Positions 25,658 through 36,667 of a DNA stretch of 64,000 nt are shown here, piece after piece. The DNA is from Amyelois transitella. Its lineage: Eukaryota; Arthropoda; Insecta; Lepidoptera; Pyralidae. Every line of letters begins with the position of its first letter. The stretch's first letter is position 1. The notes under the pieces are model-generated. The model had not been told where the DNA came from, made no database searches, and saw only the letters and a list, made by a program, of their open reading frames with translations. The position numbers and the translations under genes were made by a program. The stretch lies in the NCBI RefSeq assembly GCF_032362555.1, contig NC_083507.1:4157001-4221000 (forward strand), in the 5' to 3' direction.

Positions 25658-26001
25658 AAATACATAAGGTAGTTTCAAATACCACAGTGTCATGATCACT
25701 GCTATCATGTGCAATAACAGTAGTTCATATTGTCTAACACAGTTAACTTATCAGTATTGGATTGTTAAGAGTTTCATTAAATTATTCTATATTATCTTTA
25801 ATATTTTGTTTTTCTTTTATCTAAACCTTTCATATATTCTTGTTATCATAGTATTTATCTCTATGTTTGTTATATACTTGAAGTTTACCGTGGTGTCAAC
25901 AGCCCAAATGACCCTAAGGTTATCGATTATTATTAAATATTATTAGATACAATTAAAACATTCAGTCATTACATGATCGTTGACTACGGCTCCCGACAAC
26001 A

Positions 26002-29000
26002 ATGGCTAAGGATCTAGTTATTCTTGCTTATTCCGGAGGATTGGATACTAGTTGCATATTGAAATGGTAAAACTCCTTAAATAAATTCATTTTTGATGCG
26101 TGATTTATTAAGATTTGATTTGTTTAACAATGATATTTTTTTTTAAAACTTGTTCGAAGGTTAATAGTACCTACCTATAGCTCAAAGATAAAGCTATCCC
26201 AATTATTTACTGCGCTTGTATGTTACCAGGTTAATTCAGCAAAATTATGACGTTGTTTGCTATTTAGCTGATGTCGGTCAGAACGAAAATTTTGAAAAAG
26301 CAAAGGTGAAAGCCAAATCGATTGGAGCCAAAGATGTAAGTACTTAAACTTTTTGCAAAGAAAATCCCGCGATTTCTTGTCCAGCCACACAAAACGAAGT
26401 ATTGGTAGTCGAAATCCCGTTCTGAGTTTTTAGAGGCCTGCTGGCAGTGGGGTTATTGCGAGTTTTACCCGATCAAACTAGTCTAGCAAGTGGAATGGAA
26501 ATGCATTAGGTGCATCTCAAACTAAATATGTATATGATTTTTCGTCCAAGAGGTGCATGGCATAAGATTCTTCGCGTCACTACTAGGTGGCGCTGATTAA
26601 ATCATATACATATTTGCATTTAATTGCTCCAATCGTTTGATGAAATTAAACTCACATTAACCCCGCAGGTCTTCAACTCCAACAGATATCCACCTCTTTC
26701 TAAAGAATTAGTCAAAGAAAAGAAAGAAGTGCTTTGTAGAACTAAATTATTGATTTTAAGGTAATTGTGGAAGATTTACGTGAGGAGTTCATCAGCAATT
26801 ACATGTTTCCGGCAATTCAAATGGGTTTAGTGTACGAAAGCCGATACTTGTTAGGAACTTCGTTGGCAAGACCATGCATCTCAGTTGGAATCGTCAAAGC
26901 AGCAAAAACATTGGGCGCCAAGTACGTCTACAGTTTTAATATTTTTCTCACTATAATGTGCATATCCTACTACTATTATAAAGGCGAAAGTTTGTATGGA
27001 TGTTTGTTACTCTTTCACGCAAAAACTACTGAACCGATTACCATGAAATTTGGTATGTAGGTAGCTGAAGTCCCAGAATAACACATAGGCTACTTTTTAT
27101 CCCAGAGTTCCCGCGGGATTGATAGGGTTTCCATGCGGACGAAGTCGCGGGCGGCCTCTAGTACTAAATATATACCAGTCTTCTGTACATAGAAAATATT
27201 TAAAAAAAATATTCATCGGGGGTGTTACTAGATCGACCCAAAATCCCAAAAGGTGATAAGAAATAATTTTTGTCTGTATATTCGAGCATGACTCGACTAA
27301 CAATTAAATTTGATTACCAATAAGTATACTTAGCATCCTAGGCACAATACACCCAGTATTGTGCCTAGGATGCTAAGGACTTTAAATGCTCGAAAAAAGT
27401 ACTATTCCGCGAAATTTGCGAAAAACCACCGCGGGAAATTTGGCATGTACATTATTACACAGTGTAGGGAAGGGAGCACTTGGAGGAGAATCGCGAAACA
27501 TTGTCAAAGGCGCGCACCGCGTTCGTCTTCAGAGGGGTGAGGATGTTAACGCGGCCAACACCAGGAGAAAAAAGAAGAATAAAATAGCATTCGCTACTAA
27601 ATTATTTTTCGACTTTCAGATACATTTCCCATGGCGCTACAGGTAAAGGAAATGATCAAGTGCGCTTTGAGTTAAGCGTTTATTCTCTTTGGCCAGAAGG
27701 AAAGGTATGTTGTGTGTCTCGTTCTATGTTCGGGTTTCGTACACCATAAAAATATGATTTAGCAGTGAAACTATGTCAAAATTGTATATTGCATATATTG
27801 TCATCAGAATACATATTAGGATACCTAAATATGATTTAAAGTGATGGAAAACGTAACTACCTACAAGTAAATACAAATCATCTTTCATCAAATGCAGGTG
27901 ATAGCTCCGTGGCGTATCCCTGAATTTTTCCAAAGATTTCAAGGAAGAAGCGATCTAATCGAGTATGCCAAGAACGAGAACATACCTGTATCGGCAACTC
28001 CCAAGGAACCGTGGTCTACTGATGAAAACATCATGCATATCAGGTACCTACTTAATTTAGAATTTGTTGTCTCTATAGGTATAATGTCAAACTCAAATAC
28101 TGCGGAACGGAAAGGCAATTGTATTTAAACCACAAAAAAAATCTGTTGCTGGGATCTAACCACTGAGCCACTAGTGAAGTTATCGCGCACGCCCTATAAT
28201 TATCGATGCTAGCGACCATCTTATATGGTAAAATGATATGCGCAAAAATCACAGAAAATAAAATAATTTACGTGTTTTATTTCATAACACACGCACACGC
28301 AAACAATCGACGCAGGTCCTTCCTCTGCAGCGTCTCCGACTAAAGTATATTCGAAAGATTTCTATAACTGGTAGCTCTCACAGACTGTCATCGTTAGTCA
28401 AGAGAATGTATGGTTGCTCTATGAAAAAAATATAAAAAACTACTTATATAACAATATTGTTTATAAACTTAGGTATATGATATGATAGGGGCGAAATATG
28501 CAACATAAAAAAAAATCATTTAAAATAAAATTAAGTACCGGTGAAAATTAAGTCCTTGAATCGTATTTTGGATTTAGGATATTTTGAAACAGATTTTTTT
28601 CGAAAAATCAAGCGTCTGAATTTTAAAGTCACCTAGCCTGTACCTACTTAATTCAGAATATCTCTCCAAAAATTCACAAATTTTGATTTGCCGCACCTTA
28701 AAGCCGCTGAGATTTTGACCTGAGAGCTTGTTTGTTTCAGCAAAGGAAAAAAAAAAGAACAAATTTGTACGCCAGAGGCTCCGAATGCTTAATAATCACT
28801 GCCGCTGAATAATCACATTAATTTCCGCTAGTATTCTGGGAAATTATGTAATCTACATGCCTAATTTCAAATCTCCAGAAGGTTTGGGCTATGTAATATG
28901 CCAAAAAATCAGTAATGTCCTCTTTTATTTATTGTTAGATATGCTAAGTTTTCTTTCAATATACACTTACAGTTACGAATCTGGCGTACTTGAGGATCCA

Positions 29001-32000
29001 GCTTCAATACCACCTAAAGGTATTTACAAAATGACGCGTGATCTCCAGGATGCCGAAGATTACCCAACCACTGTAGATATTAACTTTGTGAAAGGTTTGT
29101 AAATTATTACTAGATACCTACTCAAATTTAGTTACTTATTACTACCACTTGTTAGGGCGAGGCATACTTTTAAATGTTCTGTTTCGCATTACAGGGTTTC
29201 CAAATTCAATACGTATCCCTAGCGGCCAAGAAAAGCCGTTGGTTATATCTGGTGTGCTGCCGTGCGTTCAGACACTCAACAAATTAGGAGGTCAGCACGG
29301 CATCGGTCGCATTGACATCGTAGAAAATCGCTTCCTAGGACTGAAGGTAATCTTGGGTTGGCTTTACAAAAATGTGTGCCGCTGGCATTACTGGGAACAA
29401 TAACGAATAGAACCTCGCAAAATTTTTACCGTGAATGTCGTTAAACGAGAGGAAGAAGAAAAAATATATTTTGTGCCTATTGCTTTTCATCCCGTGCGTA
29501 TTGTAAAAGTTATAGGAAAGACTCATAATTGGTGTCGTTTTAGGCTATAGACCCATCTCGTTGAGATTATCCAAATTTCATTTGAAATAACTTAATCTCA
29601 ATTCGATCACTAATCCCTTCTTAGCTGGGGTTTCTTAGGGTGGCTGTTAAGAATGTAAATTCACTCCCATATTCATAAACATTCCCTTATAACAAACTAA
29701 ACTTATTGGAGGAAGTTTAAGGTGTTCCCCAATTCGAATTTCGTATTGATAAGTAGTTAAAATCTCTCCTCCACATAAATATCCTCCAAAGAGGACAAGT
29801 CACGGTTTTGAACGAGTTTCATTTTTGTGAGATGGTACTTTTCTCAATGGCGATGACGTACCAAATAACGTACGATAACGTACAATCCACTTAGGATTCT
29901 TCTTTAAGACAATGGGCTAGCAACCTGTCACTATTTGAATCTCAATTCTATCATTAAGCCAAACAGCTGAACGTGGCCTATCAGTCTTTCAAGACTGCTG
30001 AGGCTCTGTGTAAACTGAAAATTACAAATACCTACGTGATTATATGAATGACTCAAAAGATCAGTTTTTGAATCTTTTGTGGATTATCATTCATAATCCA
30101 CAAAATATTCAAAAACTGATATTTTAAAAAAAAGCACAACCAAGGCGAATAACCGAAGCGTCGCAATAGCAATCTAGTTCAAGGGATCCTCAACGTAGCT
30201 GCCGACCAACAGTCGTGCCATCTTTCATTAAACAACTTAATGAAAGACGACCTAAAAGAAAAAAATAAAATTATAATTTTTTATGTTTCTAGTCAAGAGG
30301 CCTCTATGAAACTCCTGCTGGCACCATTCTCAACGTGGCGCATATTGACTTGGAAGCATACTGTCTTGACAGAGAAGTATTACGGTACGGATATTTATCA
30401 TTAGAGATCATATAATGATCTAAGAGGTAAAGAAATCAGTAAAAAAATTTCACCATTCACATTTTATTTTATGTTGATTTTATGCAGATCAGCTGCAATA
30501 ATGTGTATGCCGCTGATCTGCTGCATTATTGCACACTATTGATGAGGGTATTTTTCCAAATTTAATGAAATGTAGCAAATTAATCCCTTTGTTCAAAAAT
30601 GAGAGAAAATAGACCTTATTCTATATAAGCAAGGTCTTTGAGAAGATGATGCTCAATCAAATGCAACAGTATATTAAAATCAACAACATTTTCCATTCCC
30701 AACAATATGGCGTAGATCATTAGACACTTCTGCGCATATATTTTTGCGCTGCGCAATACATTTTTAATCTTATAATGTATGTTAGGAAAAATACCTCTAA
30801 AGGAAATAACATAATTTAGTCATGCCGTGGCTTAGGAAAGTCAGTAAATCATTTATGGGGAACTGTATACGATTTTATAATAGGTTGCCGGAGTCGGTTC
30901 TTGATATGCCTAACCAAAAATACAAAGTGTATGTAAAGAAAGTACTTAAGAAAGTGCGAAAAGGCTTATTATAGGACTGATTATTACCTGAATGATAAAA
31001 ACATCTGGCTTGAGCTTGGCACAGGAACCTCATAAAGAATTTAAAATTGCCAATCCAAAAAAATATCGTATTTTTTTATTATTAAAATTTCATATCAATT
31101 AATCTGAATTCAAGTCAATTAATCTGAACAATGTATTCTCTCGTCCACATTGCTATTCTAAGTTTGGATAGTTGTGAAGTTGACGTTGTGGAAGAAAATG
31201 CTGCAGTGCAGTTTGTTACCGCTTTTCCTGTACTAACGCTTTGGAAGCGGCAGTAAACTTAGTTTTAAGTAATTTATTTGACATCAATCAATGTTGTGAA
31301 ACCAAAAGATATGACAATTATTAAGTGATATGAAGTGTCCCTTAATTATGAATAAAAATTTTGAATTTGAAATTGAAATTTGAATTTGTTGCAGCATCAA
31401 AAAATCGCTCCAAAACAAAATGGCCGATTTTGTGTACAATGGTTTCTGGTTTTCTCCAGAGGCCAATTACACCCGAACCTGCTTAGAATTATCCCAAGAA
31501 AACGTCACCGGTACTGTAAGGGTTCAACTGTTCAAAGGAAATGGTAAGTTATCTTTACTATTCACGCTATACAGGGTGACATTTAAAACAACTGCATCCT
31601 TTTAAACATAGACTATACCCATGCTTCTGAGCTGTTTGAGCCTATTTTTATTTAAATTAAACGTCATCATTTTCACATTTAAAAAACCCTCAAAAACTAC
31701 GTCACACGCTTTATTAAAGACCAATACTACAAAAAGAAATTAAAACTAAACATGTAAATAAATGTCTGAAAAATAAATAATTTTTCTAGTATCAAGATCA
31801 AGTAAAGTACAGAGTTGTCGAGATCGCTCAGCTGAATGAATTGTGTCGTTGACCTCTGAATCTTACGCTTTTCCGCCGGCCGGGGTGATACGACGTATTT
31901 AGGATCGTTGATTTTGAAACTTTTATTTTTTTCGTACTTTCTGAAATATGAACCGATATTTTTCTTTTAACGTTTTTAAATATCCTTTAGATGAGTACAC

Positions 32001-33228
32001 TTAACAGTTAAATTTATGCAGTTGAATTAAAAGTCACCCTGTATACTTGCGTTAGAACAAACATAAGTACAATACATTGGTATATACAACTTTTCGCATC
32101 CCAACTTATATTATAAATCTATACTAATATTATAAAGCTGAAGAGTTTGTTTGTTTGTTTGAATGACGAAATTATTTTTGTGTTGAATAGACCATTTATA
32201 GAGGAAGGCTTTATATAACATCACGCTGCAACGCTAAGAAATAATAGAAAATGTGAAAAAAAACAAGGAAAATGATTCATCATTGAGGGCTTCAATAATG
32301 CCCAAAATAACTATTCCACGCGGACAGCTAGTGAATGATATGATGATTATTTTTAGATTACTTTTAGATCAAAGTAAACATCAGATGGCAAGTGTGATAG
32401 TGATATTGAAAGGAGAGTGAACGCGGGGAACATGGTGAATGGAGCTTTGCGTGCCTTTATGAACAGTCAGAAACTGTCCAAAAAGGCTCGCCTGGCTGTG
32501 CATAGGGGCGTGTTGGTCCCGACATTAATGTATGGGAGAGAAAGTTGGGTGTGACAAAAGAAGCACGAAAGCAGAATAAATGCGGTGGAAATTAAAGCGT
32601 TAAGGAGTATGATCGGTGTGAAATAGAGTGACCGAATAAGGAACAGCGTGATAAGGGAATTTTGTGATGTGAAAGAGGGTGAATGAAAGCAGGTTGACTA
32701 AGCAGATTACAAGGAGAGTGTGGAGGGAAAGGGCGGATTGGAAAGGCCTAGACGAACGTATCTTGATCAAATTAAGGACGTCCTGGCAAAGGGTCAGGAC
32801 CAGAGTACCCGAAACCGCCGAGCTTGCATGAAGATAGTTATGAATGTGAATGAAGCGAAGGAAGTATGCAGAGATCGTGGCAAGAGGAAAGAGGTAGTCT
32901 CTGCCTCCCCTCCCCCTCCCCTCCGGGAAAAAGGCATGATTTTATCTATGTATGTATTCTTTTAGGTAAGTAGTCAAAAATCATTTAGTACATAATTTTT
33001 TTCGTAGATATTTATACCTAATTAATAGTAATTAGCTGATTTATCACTTATTTTCTTTTTTCAGTATCAGTGCTGTCCAGAGAAAGCTCCACAAGCATGT
33101 ATAATAAAGAATTGGTGTCCATGGACGTTGCTGGTGGATTTTCTCCGGAAGATAGTACTGGATTTATAAACATCAACGCATTACGCCTCAAAGAATATTC
33201 TCGGTTCATGACACAAACTAAGATTTAA
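26002..33228 (+). CDS. ASS1: Argininosuccinate synthase (complete copy)
   Basis: The enzyme joins citrulline and aspartate using ATP (giving AMP and pyrophosphate) to form argininosuccinate, the penultimate step of arginine synthesis in the cytosol. Exons: 26002-26066, 26230-26335, 26761-26921, 27620-27704, 27898-28043, 28973-29094, 29195-29346, 30293-30384, 31395-31543, 33065-33228. The sum is 1242 nt and 413 aa (human 412), with every junction in frame. Landmarks are the P-loop-like AYSGGLDTS near residue 9, [48 protein letters not shown] and the C-terminal [14 protein letters not shown]. Exons 1-3 lie in the duplicated block and exons 4-10 are single copy. Introns 7-9 carry a SINE, LINE fragments and a Helitron-like element. 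Confidence 0.96.
26965..27161 (+). mobile_element. Short Helitron-like element, copy in duplication B
   Basis: Duplicate of 14479-14675. It lies in intron 3 of the complete ASS1 gene. Confidence 0.7.
27329..27377. repeat. Fold-back: perfect 22-bp inverted repeat at the edge of duplication B
   Basis: Arms 27329-27350 and 27356-27377 are exact reverse complements with a 5-base loop (ACCCA). The left arm is the transposase segment that codes GCIVPRML on the minus strand. The right arm reads the same codons on the + strand and stays open for about 50 further codons (begins [14 protein letters not shown]). A second, oppositely oriented transposase 3' end may therefore lie between here and ASS1 exon 4. 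Confidence 0.8.
28140..28190 (-). repeat. tRNA-like SINE head fragment in ASS1 intron 5
   Basis: On the minus strand it reads 'tggctcagtggttagatccc', an A-box-like block. There is no full SINE body. Confidence 0.3.
29885..30045 (+). repeat. Lepidopteran SINE-like repeat, copy 4, in ASS1 intron 7
   Basis: Blocks 'taggattcttctttaagaca', 'atgggctagcaacctgtcac', 'cctatcagtctttcaagact' and 'tacgtgattatatga' match the family order. Confidence 0.65.
30060..30120. repeat. Hairpin with 27-bp arms in ASS1 intron 7
   Basis: Arms 30060-30086 and 30094-30120 are complementary with one mismatch and a 7-base loop. It looks like a tiny fold-back MITE. No ORF. Confidence 0.6.
30530..31390 (+). mobile_element. 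Decayed LINE (Jockey-like) in ASS1 intron 8
   Basis: Translated fragments resemble a non-LTR reverse transcriptase: [17 protein letters not shown], then a YRP-region remnant and [14 protein letters not shown] in shifted frames, then [20 protein letters not shown] near 30850. The 3' part (31100-31390) has the 'ctgcagtgcagttt' block and ends in a GAAATTGAAATTTGAATT-like tail. Several frameshifts and stops are present and most of the element is missing. It is old. Confidence 0.55.
32118..32331 (+). mobile_element. Short Helitron-like element in ASS1 intron 9
   Basis: Starts TCTATACTAATATTATAAAG, ends CAGCTAG before T. The 3' hairpin block is shortened ('cacgcggacagctag'). Same family as 33420, 44562 and 50445. 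Confidence 0.7.
32340..32950 (+). mobile_element. LINE fragment, reverse transcriptase C-terminal end, in ASS1 intron 9
   Basis: The reading in shifting frames gives [45 protein letters not shown] and [18 protein letters not shown], the familiar tail of a non-LTR reverse transcriptase. Internal stops and frameshifts show that it is dead. The 5' end is truncated. Confidence 0.65.
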
Positions 33229-33419
33229 TTTATTTCTTTTACTAGATACCTATAAGTAGGTACCTATATGTAATATACTTAAATATTTTTAGTAATTCAC
33301 TGTTTTATTGGCATGTGCTACGTTCTTTGTGTTGCTTAGGAGTGCACTTAAAGTGGATTTCATTGGTTATTGTGCATTGGTTAGCACCTTAGCAAACTAA
33401 TGTAGTTACATATACATAA
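33229..33419. other. ASS1 3' UTR and spacer
   Basis: Follows the ASS1 stop. No canonical AATAAA was found close by. Nothing else recognised. Confidence 0.4.
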
Positions 33420-33587
33420 CTAGCTGTGCCCGCGACTCACACTTTCCATTATTTCTTAGCTCCAATAGTTGCAGCGTGATATTATATAGCCTAAAGCCTT
33501 CCTCGATAAATGGTGAACCAGTAGTTCCTGAGATTAGCGCGTTCAAACAAACAAACAAACTCTTCAGCTTTATAATATTAGTATAGA
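33420..33587 (-). mobile_element. Short Helitron-like element, reverse orientation
   Basis: It begins with the reverse complement of CAGCTAG (CTAGCTGTGCCCGCGACT) and ends with the reverse complement of TCTATACTAATATTATAAAG. It lies just downstream of ASS1. Confidence 0.7.
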
Positions 33588-34419
33588 TTTAAAAATTGAG
33601 TCATTGTCATTGGTAGGTTGAAATTACGCACAGTGTATCCCTATTTTAAAAAAATATCCATCTTCCGTTGCGTTGTGCGTATGACGTAGTCAACCATCTT
33701 CCATACAACCTCTGCATATGGGGCTATCTGTGATCTTCGTTTGGTTAGGTACATTTCTCATTGTGTCGCTTCAGGCCCTGCCAGCTACATTTCACGAAGG
33801 CTAACTGACGTTTAATTTTGCCCATTTAACTGACGTGTGATGACGGGTCTGGACCGCGTCACTAAATTATACAGATTGAGTTGGCCGCGAAGTAAGTTTG
33901 AAACTTCTGTAACAATTCAAAGTTCACAAAATTTTCGCCAAAGATTGATTTTAATAACACAGAGCTAATGGACCATTTTATTTTTGTGTAAAAAAAATGG
34001 TCCACCCTAACCCTAGCTTTGGAGTTTAAGTTGAGTTACAAAATTGTATCTACAAGTAGTGATCGTGATGATTTCATTCTGAACAATCGAAAAGTGATAG
34101 GTACTGTGCTTACCGTAAACCAAAACTTTAAAAGATATATACCACGGGGTCCTTCTTGTAAGTAAAATACAGCATGCCAATATACATACCTCACAAACAA
34201 TAGGTACCTTTAAAAGGAACTCAAAGGAGTACAATCTCTCTTAACCTTATCTTCATTTTTCATTTCTTCATTTATCATTTTCAATATTCATGTCAATCTA
34301 GCTATTTTATATACGTAGATATGTATTTATTTATTTTATGTAGTATTTTATTAATTGTATGTAGTCTGTGTAAGTTTATATCAATAGTTTATGTATGTAT
34401 ATTTAGTATACACTTATAT
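33588..34419. other. Spacer with a SINE-tail fragment, no gene seen
   Basis: At about 33868-33915 it carries 'acagattgagttggccgcg', similar to the 3' tail of the SINE at 42150-42364 in the same orientation. A small hairpin lies at 33970-34003. No coding exon was recognised. Confidence 0.45.
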
Positions 34420-34589
34420 CTGTAAGGTATGCTGCCCATCCGGTTTCATGTTTTACCTTTCATTACCCAAAGGTTAGCTGTAAGAGATTACTTAGCGGTA
34501 TTTCCGCCTTTGCTCAACATTTTCGTAATATATGTTTCTACTACATGTGTATTTTATGGGCAGTAAAGATAATTTGTATTGTATATCGG
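34420..34589 (+). repeat. LINE 3'-end-like fragment
   Basis: Contains 'acccaaaggttagctgtaag', 'gcggtatttccgcctttgct' and a terminal 'cagtaaagataatttgtatt', a block order common at the 3' ends of lepidopteran non-LTR elements. Non-coding here. Confidence 0.4.
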
Positions 34590-34835
34590 TACCTACATAC
34601 AATCACGTCTATATATCCCTTGCAGGGTAGACAAAGTCAACAGTCTTGATAAAACTGAAAGCTGTATGGCTCAATGATGGAATAGAGATTCAAATAGTAA
34701 CAGGTTACTAGCTGTTAGCCCATCACTTTAAAGAAGAATATGAAGTTAAATATATTTTCCCTTGGTCGCCTTCTACGACACCCATGGGAAGATATGGAGT
34801 GGATCTATTCTAAAGCGCCAGGAAAGGAAGGCCAA
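34590..34835 (-). repeat. Lepidopteran SINE-like repeat, copy 5
   Basis: Reverse orientation: 'aatcacgtctatatatccct', 'caggttactagctgttagcc', 'ccttggtcgccttctacgac', 'acccatgggaagatatggag'. All family blocks are present. Confidence 0.65.
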
Positions 34836-36667
34836 GGAAAGGCCACATGGCCAATAGTAACTAAGTTACTTAAGTCACTAAGTAGCAAAATGTATGAAAT
34901 TAACTATCGGAATTAAATATAATTTGATAGATGTAATGACCACAAATTAGGTCTTGTAAATTGCACTACTTTGAAAGCAGAAGTAGTAAAAAGAGAAACG
35001 CCTATGCTATTACGGCCACCTGTTGCGGAAGCTTGCTCACTTTCTGGGAAAGAACTGTCTCGCTATGCCATCTCCGCCTGTAAAGAGATTAGTGTGACGT
35101 TGCAAATTATTATATACGTGCCCATGTCACTGCGAACCGAACAAAATGGGAGGATAAATGACGGAAAGCTAGACCCATGTCAGACGAAGACAGCGTGAGA
35201 GACTCTAGCCCAGGCTAACACGCGATGGCGAAAAGGATGAAGTTGTAGTAGATACATAAGTAAGTTATGTTGACTTTTTAAGGCTTAACCTTGAATCGTT
35301 TTTTAAAAATATGTAAATGAATTTGTAAATAAAGATTAACGTACATAAATAATGCACTTTGTTTTATTAACAATTGGGAAATGTTACCCAATTGTTAATT
35401 AAATATAACAATTGGGAATTTTTATCTCTTGGTTATTGATATCATTTATATATCACTAATTGCAGCCTATTGATTGGAGGATTGATTTATTTACCAAAAG
35501 AGTAACCTTAATTTGAAATCTCGTATTTAACGTGGATGTACCACACCTAATTTCATCACAAACGGTCCAGCGGTTTAACTATAATCTGAATCATAGGGTA
35601 TTAATTATATTTGATTTCCAAACACTTTTTATCAGAATGACATTGGTGATAGATAGAATATTGTTGGACCTTAGATTATAGCCAAAATAGTTAGGATATA
35701 GAACAGACGTATTAAACTTTAGGTACAGCTGTGATCGGACATGAACAATCTTAACCCTTCATTGCATGATTTTTCCTATTTCTTTTAAAATAAATCAGGT
35801 TGATGTAATTAATGCTCTAGATTAAAGGAAAAATATTTAAAAAAATCCTAGTATAAATAAGAATTTGAATTATTTAAAAAACAGTGATAAAAATTTACAT
35901 CATTATACATTGTTACATATATAACTCATTACTAAATAAGTCAAAAGATATTGTTTACTTAATCTCCTTTATTCTAAATGATAATTTAAAAAACAATTAT
36001 TATTTTTATTCAACCACAAATTAACTTCACATTGATTACACGAAATTGTGGAATAGCCTTTACATTTGGGAAATTTACACCGAAGTGACCTTTCTTTTTT
36101 TTTATTGTAATTCTTCTTCTAGTAGACTGGTACTAGGGTTTTGTTGTACGCAATAGTCATTTATAAAGTTGCCAGCAACAACAAATTTAAAGTTTACAGT
36201 TTTTGAGTACCTTTTTTTCTTCACTAAATGTTATGATTGAAATTTCCATCACCATGCAAAGAAGGGTTAACTCACTCATCCATCGATAAAATGAAGAACG
36301 GGAATCGAAGAACAAGTGAACATCTCTAGGCCGCCATGTTGGTCACCCGGTTTATTTATTTAGGTATGCAGGAAAAGTACATGCTTAGGGCACTTCCAAG
36401 CGCAATGGTTGGTAAACATTTTTTGTTTAATGTCAAGTCAAAAATCGGCGAAATTTTTCATGTCCCAAAAAAGTGCGCACCCTTTCTGACACTGACTGAC
36501 CGTCAAGTAGCGAGGCGAGAGCACTCGCGCGAGAATGAACAGCTGTTTTAAAGATACATATTTCTACTTATTTTGTGGTGTAAAGTAAAAGATATTCGTT
36601 TTGATTTTCTTCACTTATCCTCCGTTCTCTAAAAATATTTGCCTTACACTATTATTAGTTATATATA
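34836..36667. other. Spacer between ASS1 and MED22, no gene seen
   Basis: AT-rich. It contains a 12-bp inverted repeat (arms 35367-35378 and 35387-35398) and short ORFs at 34971 and 36336 without family resemblance. The last 100 bases are the likely MED22 promoter and leader. Confidence 0.5.

Larger units (their letters stand above)
16450..27355 (+). repeat. Large tandem duplication, copy B (10,906 bp)
   Basis: Second copy of 3964-14869. On its left it joins the outer end of the MULE flank. On its right it joins a 22-bp inverted copy of its own last part and then the ASS1 intron 3 sequence leading to exon 4. Confidence 0.95.

Noticed and set aside
27386-27646. 86-aa + strand ORF before ASS1 exon 4 as a gene
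   Set aside because: No family resemblance in that frame. It overlaps ASS1 exon 4, and another frame continues transposase-like codons.
32720-32965. 81-aa ORF as a host gene
   Set aside because: It reads as part of a frameshifted LINE reverse transcriptase tail.
36336-36551. 71-aa + strand ORF upstream of MED22
   Set aside because: No recognisable domain, splice context or conservation signal; treated as chance.
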